NCBI GenBank assembly: GCA_016213845.1
Contig: JACQZN010000014.1
Location: forward strand, 1-64,000
Direction: 5' to 3'
Source: Candidatus Wallbacteria bacterium
GTDB lineage: Bacteria; Muiribacteriota; UBA6191; JACPRK01
DNA length: 64,000 nucleotides
Part shown: positions 59,945 through 64,000 of the stretch, piece after piece
Numbering within the stretch: the first letter of the stretch is position 1
Layout: the number at the start of each line of letters is the position of its first letter
Program-made: the position numbers and the translations under genes
Notes under the pieces: generated by a model
Database searches by the model: none
Seen by the model: only the letters and a program-made list of their open reading frames with translations
What the model was told of the DNA's origin: nothing

Positions 59945-60225
59945 ACGGACTCCCAACCTTCCGGGCCCTTCACAGGGGCGGCCTCGCACTCCGAGGCAAG
60001 CGGCTCGGCGCGAGGTTCGGCGCAGGTGCTCGCGGACCAGGTCAGAGAGCCTACGGCCTGGGGAGCAACTCGCCGGAGTCGGCCGGGACGAGGGCAACCT
60101 TCGGGACGTGAGGCCTCTGGGTCCGGTGGGGCGGGAGAGTTTCCACATTGGAAGCCGGTTCGTGGTAACCTTCGTTCTCCCTCGGCGGCCTCCCTGGGTC
60201 ACCGGGCACGAAAGGACGTTACGAC
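59945..60225 (+). promoter_or_regulatory. Long leader of the ABC operon
   Basis: About 280 bases with no protein gene that I would support. It contains short hairpins (GCCTCG..CGAGGC around 59979-59996; GAGC..AACTC region near 60060) and no clear terminator. Upstream, 59715-59914 is the 5' side of the TPR gene and shows nothing else. The leader may carry regulation, but I recognise no riboswitch. Confidence 0.3.
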
Positions 60226-61326
60226 ATGATCGAAGTCGAAGGCCTGACCAAACTGTATGGCGATTTCAGGGCAATCGACCGTCTCACCTTCGAGGTGAAA
60301 GCCGGAGAGATCGTCGGCTTGCTAGGCCCCAACGGCGCCGGCAAGACGACGACGATGAAGATCCTCACGTGTTTCATGCCGGCGACGTACGGCAAGGCAC
60401 GCGTGGCAGGTCACGACATCTTCGAGGAGCCGATGGCCGTCAAGCGTCAGCTCGGCTACCTCCCCGAGGTGCCGCCGATCTACCCGGAGATGACGGTGAA
60501 GAGCTACGTCGAATTCGTCGCGGAGCTGAAGGAGGTTCCGGGACGTGACCGCACCAAGAAGGTGCGGCGGGCGCTCGAAGAGACGGGCACGTGGGACGTG
60601 CGGGACCGCCTGATTGCGCACCTGTCGCGCGGCTATCAGCAGCGCGTGGGGCTGGCGCAGGCGCTGGTGCACGATCCGAGGCTGCTCATCCTCGACGAGC
60701 CGACGACGGGCCTGGACCCCAAGCAGATCATCGAGATCCGGGAGCTGATCAAGGCGCTGGGGCAGGACCGGACCATCATCCTGTCGACTCACATCCTCCC
60801 CGAGGTCCACATGACCTGCGAGAAGATCATCGTGATCAACGAGGGTCGCATCGTGGGCGCGGGGACGGAAGCGGAGCTGTCGCGGACCGTGCTGGGCGGC
60901 GACATGTTCCTGGTGCGCGTGAAGGGGCCGGCCGCGGAAGTGGCCGACGCGCTCGGCAAGCTGGCCGGCGCCAGCCGCGTGGTGAGCGAGGACGCTCCTG
61001 CCGGCTCGGATGCGGCCGGGTTCTTCATTCAGGTGAAGGAGGGAGCGGACCCGCGTGTGGCGCTCTTCGAGCTCTGTGCGAGCAAGAAGTGGCCGCTGCT
61101 GGAGCTGCGCCCCCCCGAGGTGAGCCTGGAGCAGGTGTTCATCAAGCTCACCGCAGGCGAAGAGGAGACACGGCGACTGAGCCAGCTGACCCACCATCCC
61201 GAGATGGTCGGCGCAGGCGACGGCGGCACCGAGACCGAGGCGTCGGACCACCAGCCCAGGCTGGGGCCGGTCGCCCAGTACCTGAAGGACCGGGACCAGG
61301 CTTCCGGCCAGCAAGACGGCCGCTGA
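60226..61326 (+). CDS. ABC transporter ATP-binding protein (GldA-like)
   Basis: 366 residues. Walker A GPNGAGKTTT (34-43), Q-loop region RQLGYLPEVPPIYPEM, signature LSRGYQQRVG, Walker B LLILDEPTTG and H-loop STHILPEV. After the nucleotide-binding domain (about 1-235) a C-terminal extension with a beta-rich part and a disordered end. Closest to GldA/NosF-type ATPases. The next genes encode a permease, a GldG-like protein and a DUF4340 protein, which is the arrangement of gliding/type 9-associated GldAFG and of similar operons in non-gliders. A ribosome binding site (AAAGGACG) precedes ATG 60226. Confidence 0.92.
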   Translation: MIEVEGLTKLYGDFRAIDRLTFEVKAGEIVGLLGPNGAGKTTTMKILTCFMPATYGKARVAGHDIFEEPMAVKRQLGYLPEVPPIYPEMTVKSYVEFVAELKEVPGRDRTKKVRRALEETGTWDVRDRLIAHLSRGYQQRVGLAQALVHDPRLLILDEPTTGLDPKQIIEIRELIKALGQDRTIILSTHILPEVHMTCEKIIVINEGRIVGAGTEAELSRTVLGGDMFLVRVKGPAAEVADALGKLAGASRVVSEDAPAGSDAAGFFIQVKEGADPRVALFELCASKKWPLLELRPPEVSLEQVFIKLTAGEEETRRLSQLTHHPEMVGAGDGGTETEASDHQPRLGPVAQYLKDRDQASGQQDGR

Positions 61327-61341
61327 GCCGAGGAGGCGAGC

Positions 61342-62049
61342 ATGTTCAAGTTCTGGTGCATCTTCAAGAAAGAGTTGAAGACTTACTTCATCTCTCCAAT
61401 CGCTTACGTGGTCGCGGGGGCGTTCCTGGTGCTGTCGGGGCTCATCTTCAACGCCCTGATCCAGTATCGCTACGCGCTGATGGCGCCCGCCTACGGGAAC
61501 ATGGGCGTCTACCTGCTCTTCATCGTGCCGTTCCTGACGATGAGGCTGCTGGCCGAGGAGAAGAAGCGCCAGACGATGGCGCTGCTCTTCACGTCCCCCA
61601 TCTCCAACACCAGCATCGTGCTGGGGAAGTTCCTGGCCTGCTACGTGTTCGTCGCGCTGATGTTGAGCGTGACGCTGGTTTACCCCTACATCCTGTCGCA
61701 GTTCGGGCCGCTCGACGTGGGGCCTGTGAAGACCGGGTTCCTGGGGCTGGTGCTCCTGGCGGGTTGCTATGTCGGCATCGGCCTCTTTGCCAGCAGCGTC
61801 TGCAGCGAGACGGTGATCGCCGGCGTGCTGGGCGTTGGATTGATCGTGATGCTCTACCTGATGGAGATGGCCAAGAGCTGGTTCGGCGACAAGGCGAGCG
61901 CGGTGGTCGAGTACATCTCGATCTACCGGCCTCAGCAGGACATGCTGCAGGGCCTGCTCAACAGCAAGGACGTCTTCTTCTACGTCAGTTTCATGGTTCT
62001 GACCATCTTCGCGTCCATCCGGATGCTGGAAGCCAATCGATGGCGCTAG
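61342..62049 (+). CDS. ABC-2 type permease (GldF-like)
   Basis: 235 residues, six membrane helices. It starts with the family pattern MFKFWCIFKKELKTYFISPI, followed by AYVVAGAFLVLSGLIFNALI, and has the EEKKRQTMALLFTSPISNTS segment that contacts the ATPase. It is the membrane subunit partnering the preceding ATPase. The start is 16 bases after the ATPase stop. Substrate unknown. Confidence 0.9.
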   Translation: MFKFWCIFKKELKTYFISPIAYVVAGAFLVLSGLIFNALIQYRYALMAPAYGNMGVYLLFIVPFLTMRLLAEEKKRQTMALLFTSPISNTSIVLGKFLACYVFVALMLSVTLVYPYILSQFGPLDVGPVKTGFLGLVLLAGCYVGIGLFASSVCSETVIAGVLGVGLIVMLYLMEMAKSWFGDKASAVVEYISIYRPQQDMLQGLLNSKDVFFYVSFMVLTIFASIRMLEANRWR

Positions 62050-62059
62050 GAGACCCGAT

Positions 62060-63760
62060 ATGGAAGCACAATCGAAGACCTCCCATCGCCGCAGGGGAAG
62101 CGGCGGGCCCGCGAGCTCGCCGACGTTCCCGATCGGCGTGTTGCTCTGGTTCATCGCGCTCGCGCTGGCCGTCGCCGGCGAGGGCATGGGCAACTGGGCC
62201 ATCGGCGCCGCCGTGGCCGGCGCCGCGTGCGTCGGCTGGGCCCTGACCCAGAACTACTCCTGGATCGAGCAGACCTTCCTGCACCGGCGGTTCGCCCTCG
62301 GGATCAACAACCTGATCCTCATCCTGGGCGTCACCGGAATCCTGGGGCTGCTCAACGTGATCGCCTACCGGCACAACGCCCAGTACGACTTCACCAAGGA
62401 CCGCAAGTTCAGCCTCTCCGATCAGACGCTGAAGATCCTGGGCGGGCTCGACCAGAGCCTCGAGGTGATGGCGTTCTTCATCGAGGGCAGCCCCGACGAC
62501 CAGCGCGGACAGCGCGCCGGCCAGGAGCGCACGATGGTGAAGAACCTGCTCGAGCGCTACGCGGCCGCCTCTCCGAAGTTCACCTTCAGGATGATCGACC
62601 CGGAGAAGGACCCGACGCTCACCAAGCAGTTCAACATCACCTACAACGGCACGACCATCTTGAAGTCGAGCACACGCGACGTGCGCATCGAGCCCGACAA
62701 GATGTTCGAGTACAACCGCAGCATGTTCAACCAGCGGCTGCAGGCGTTCAACGGCGAGCAGGTCATCACCAGCTCCATCCTCGACCTGACGAGCGGCGCC
62801 GTGCGCACCGTCGTCTTCCTCGAGGGCCACGGTGAGCGGACCGTCGACAGCGAGGACCGAGGCGGCCTGGCGGCCATGAAGGAGTACCTGCTGCGCGACC
62901 AGTACAAGATCGACAAGGTCAACCTGCTGACCAAGCCCGAGATCCCCGCCGGCGCGAGCGTGCTCGTGATCGCCGCGCCCAAGGGCGCCCTCGACTCCAA
63001 GGAGATCGCGATCATCGACAAGCACATGGCCGACGGCAAGGCGGTGCTGTTCCTGCTGGATTCGGACACTCCACCCACTCTGAGGGCACTGCTCAAGAAG
63101 TACGGCGTCGAGACCTCGCGCACGCTCGTCGTCGACCCGGCACGCCACCTGCACCCGCTGTTCGGCGGCACGCCGGTGATACCCCAGCCCGAGTTCGGCT
63201 CGCACCCGCTGGTCGACCCACTCAAGGAGAAGAAGCGCTCCGTCCTGATGCCCTGGTCGACCCTGCTGAAGGGCGATGCGGCCAACGCCGAGGTCAAGGG
63301 GCTCACCTACCACGAGCTCCTCAAGACCAGCGGTGACAGCTGGGCTGAAGTCGACGTCGAGAGCAACACCGCGCAGTTCGACAACGGCAAGGACACCAAG
63401 GGCCCCTGCACGGTCGCCTACGCCATCGGCAAAGAGGAGTCGACTCCTCCAGCCAATCCTGGAGAGGCGCCCAAGCCCGCCAAGGTCACCAATCGACTGA
63501 TCGTCTTCGGCTCCGTCGAGTTCGCCAGCAACGCCTGGGCAGAGAAGGGCGGCAACATCGATCTCTTCATGAACGCCGTCAACTGGCTCTCGGGCGAGAC
63601 CGACCGCATCAGCATCCGCCCCAAGAGCGAGGACGTGCCGAAGCTCGAGGTCGAAGTCGCCCAGTACGCCAACCGCATTCTTTACGCCACGATGCTCCTG
63701 CTGCCCGGCTTCATCTTCGGCCTGGGCGGCTGGATCTGGTGGAGGAGGAGCAGTCTATGA
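62060..63760 (+). CDS. GldG-like transport auxiliary protein
   Basis: 566 residues. Two N-terminal helices (about 20-62) and a third (ALGINNLILILGVTGILGLL, about 78-97), then a large extracytoplasmic domain beginning AYRHNAQYDFTKDRKFSLSD and containing VVFLEGHGERTVD and VLVIAAPKGALDSKE, both typical of GldG/DUF4350-like proteins, and a final helix (LYATMLLLPGFIFGLGGWIW) with WRRSSL. Encoded 11 bases after the permease and overlapping the next gene (ATGA). It probably works on the outer side of the ABC complex. Confidence 0.88.
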   Translation: MEAQSKTSHRRRGSGGPASSPTFPIGVLLWFIALALAVAGEGMGNWAIGAAVAGAACVGWALTQNYSWIEQTFLHRRFALGINNLILILGVTGILGLLNVIAYRHNAQYDFTKDRKFSLSDQTLKILGGLDQSLEVMAFFIEGSPDDQRGQRAGQERTMVKNLLERYAAASPKFTFRMIDPEKDPTLTKQFNITYNGTTILKSSTRDVRIEPDKMFEYNRSMFNQRLQAFNGEQVITSSILDLTSGAVRTVVFLEGHGERTVDSEDRGGLAAMKEYLLRDQYKIDKVNLLTKPEIPAGASVLVIAAPKGALDSKEIAIIDKHMADGKAVLFLLDSDTPPTLRALLKKYGVETSRTLVVDPARHLHPLFGGTPVIPQPEFGSHPLVDPLKEKKRSVLMPWSTLLKGDAANAEVKGLTYHELLKTSGDSWAEVDVESNTAQFDNGKDTKGPCTVAYAIGKEESTPPANPGEAPKPAKVTNRLIVFGSVEFASNAWAEKGGNIDLFMNAVNWLSGETDRISIRPKSEDVPKLEVEVAQYANRILYATMLLLPGFIFGLGGWIWWRRSSL

Positions 63761-64000
63761 TGAAGTTCCTTCCGACTCTGCTCGTGCTCGCCGTCCTGGG
63801 CGGACTTGGCTTCTACGTCGCCAAGTACGAGCAGGAACCGATGTCCGAGAAGTCGGTCCCGAAGGTCGCAACCACGGAGAAAGACAAGATCACCCGGGTC
63901 GACCTGGAGGACACGGCCAAAAACACGAAGGTCACCCTCGAGAAGGGTAAGGACGGCAAGTGGGAAGTCACCGCGCCGCTAGCGGCCAAGACCGAGGAAG
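63757..64000 (+). CDS. DUF4340 domain protein (N-terminus, cut by window end)
   Basis: First 81 codons: MMKFLPTLLVLAVLGGLGFY as membrane anchor, then YVAKYEQEP and a polar region with KITRVDLEDTAKNTKVTLEK and DGKWEVTAPL, the beta strands typical of DUF4340. These proteins commonly follow gldG in ABC operons. ATG 63757 overlaps the previous stop; GGAGGAGGAG is about 6 bases upstream. Confidence 0.85.
   Translation, partial: MMKFLPTLLVLAVLGGLGFYVAKYEQEPMSEKSVPKVATTEKDKITRVDLEDTAKNTKVTLEKGKDGKWEVTAPLAAKTEE

Noticed and set aside
59654-60202. Minus-strand frame of 182 codons upstream of the TPR gene
   Set aside because: Arg/Ser/Pro-rich with no start signal or fold; the region is better read as divergent promoter and leader.
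1-64000. tRNA or rRNA genes
   Set aside because: I looked for T-loop GGTTCGA-type segments with matching acceptor stems and for conserved rRNA blocks, and saw none that held up. A covariance scan could still find a missed tRNA.

Overview
The window is GC-rich and gene-dense, and reads as chromosomal DNA of a free-living, Gram-negative (diderm) bacterium. Diderm evidence: an SLH-domain porin, a lipoprotein with a clear lipobox, several signal peptides and Sec-exported proteins, and minor pseudopilins. The mix of serine/threonine kinases, an alpha-2-macroglobulin-like protein, an SLH-porin, split acyl-CoA carboxylase genes and Gld-type ABC genes would fit Acidobacteriota or a neighbouring phylum. 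That placement is inference from gene content only. No rRNA, tRNA, CRISPR array, transposase or phage gene was seen.

Layout. 1-700: start of a kdp potassium-pump operon (minus strand) with two micropeptides and a possible response-regulator operator. 697-10841: Ser/Thr kinase with a large extracytoplasmic part, acyl-CoA carboxylase beta subunit, an unknown secreted protein and a thioester alpha-2-macroglobulin. 10842-11634: no protein gene; a consensus promoter, a roughly 580-nt highly folded sequence and a strong terminator predict a large non-coding RNA on the minus strand. 11635-18155: secreted protein, zinc-ribbon membrane protein, AI-2E-family permease with a large insert, and a three-gene pseudopilin operon whose first two genes start inside duplicated heptad-repeat elements. 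18171-20525: two long perfect palindromes, then an SLH-porin with long leader, an internal frameshift and a terminator. 20587-25303: AtuA-like protein, LiuC-type enoyl-CoA hydratase, biotin carboxylase and biotin carrier, which with the carboxyltransferase at 3203 suggest leucine/terpenoid (methylcrotonyl-CoA type) catabolism.

25432-32157 (minus): 2Fe-2S ferredoxin, then a DUF58/VWA/VWA/P-loop operon. 32215-32957 (plus): small conserved-looking protein, then a folded leader RNA, a tiny secreted Ala/Pro-rich protein and two terminators. 33013-38637 (minus): signal-peptide protein, RING/zinc-ribbon membrane protein, ruvA, two unrecognised proteins, PspA and a soluble Ser/Thr kinase; the last four look like an envelope-stress module. 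38781-40267 (minus): winged-helix zinc-finger protein and rpsT. 40407-47691: polyprenol-phosphate mannosyltransferase-like enzyme, a lipoprotein with TolB-like repeats, a cNMP-domain/patatin protein, a membrane sulfatase-family protein and a Uma2 nuclease. 47715-54808 (minus): metF-like gene followed by a 2,027-residue CARDB/PKD surface protein with a C-terminal membrane-plus-arginine tail. 54955-64000: chemoreceptor, disordered secreted protein, TPR/gluzincin protease-like protein, and an ABC ATPase-permease-GldG-DUF4340 operon that runs off the end.

The most interesting item is the putative large structured RNA at 10971-11549. Next come the compact junction RNA at 32511-32599, the heptad-repeat elements that supply stop codons, start codons and prepilin leaders, and the kinase-PspA module. 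Positions of starts were chosen from Shine-Dalgarno spacing, signal peptides and family N-termini; nothing here was checked by database search or folding software.
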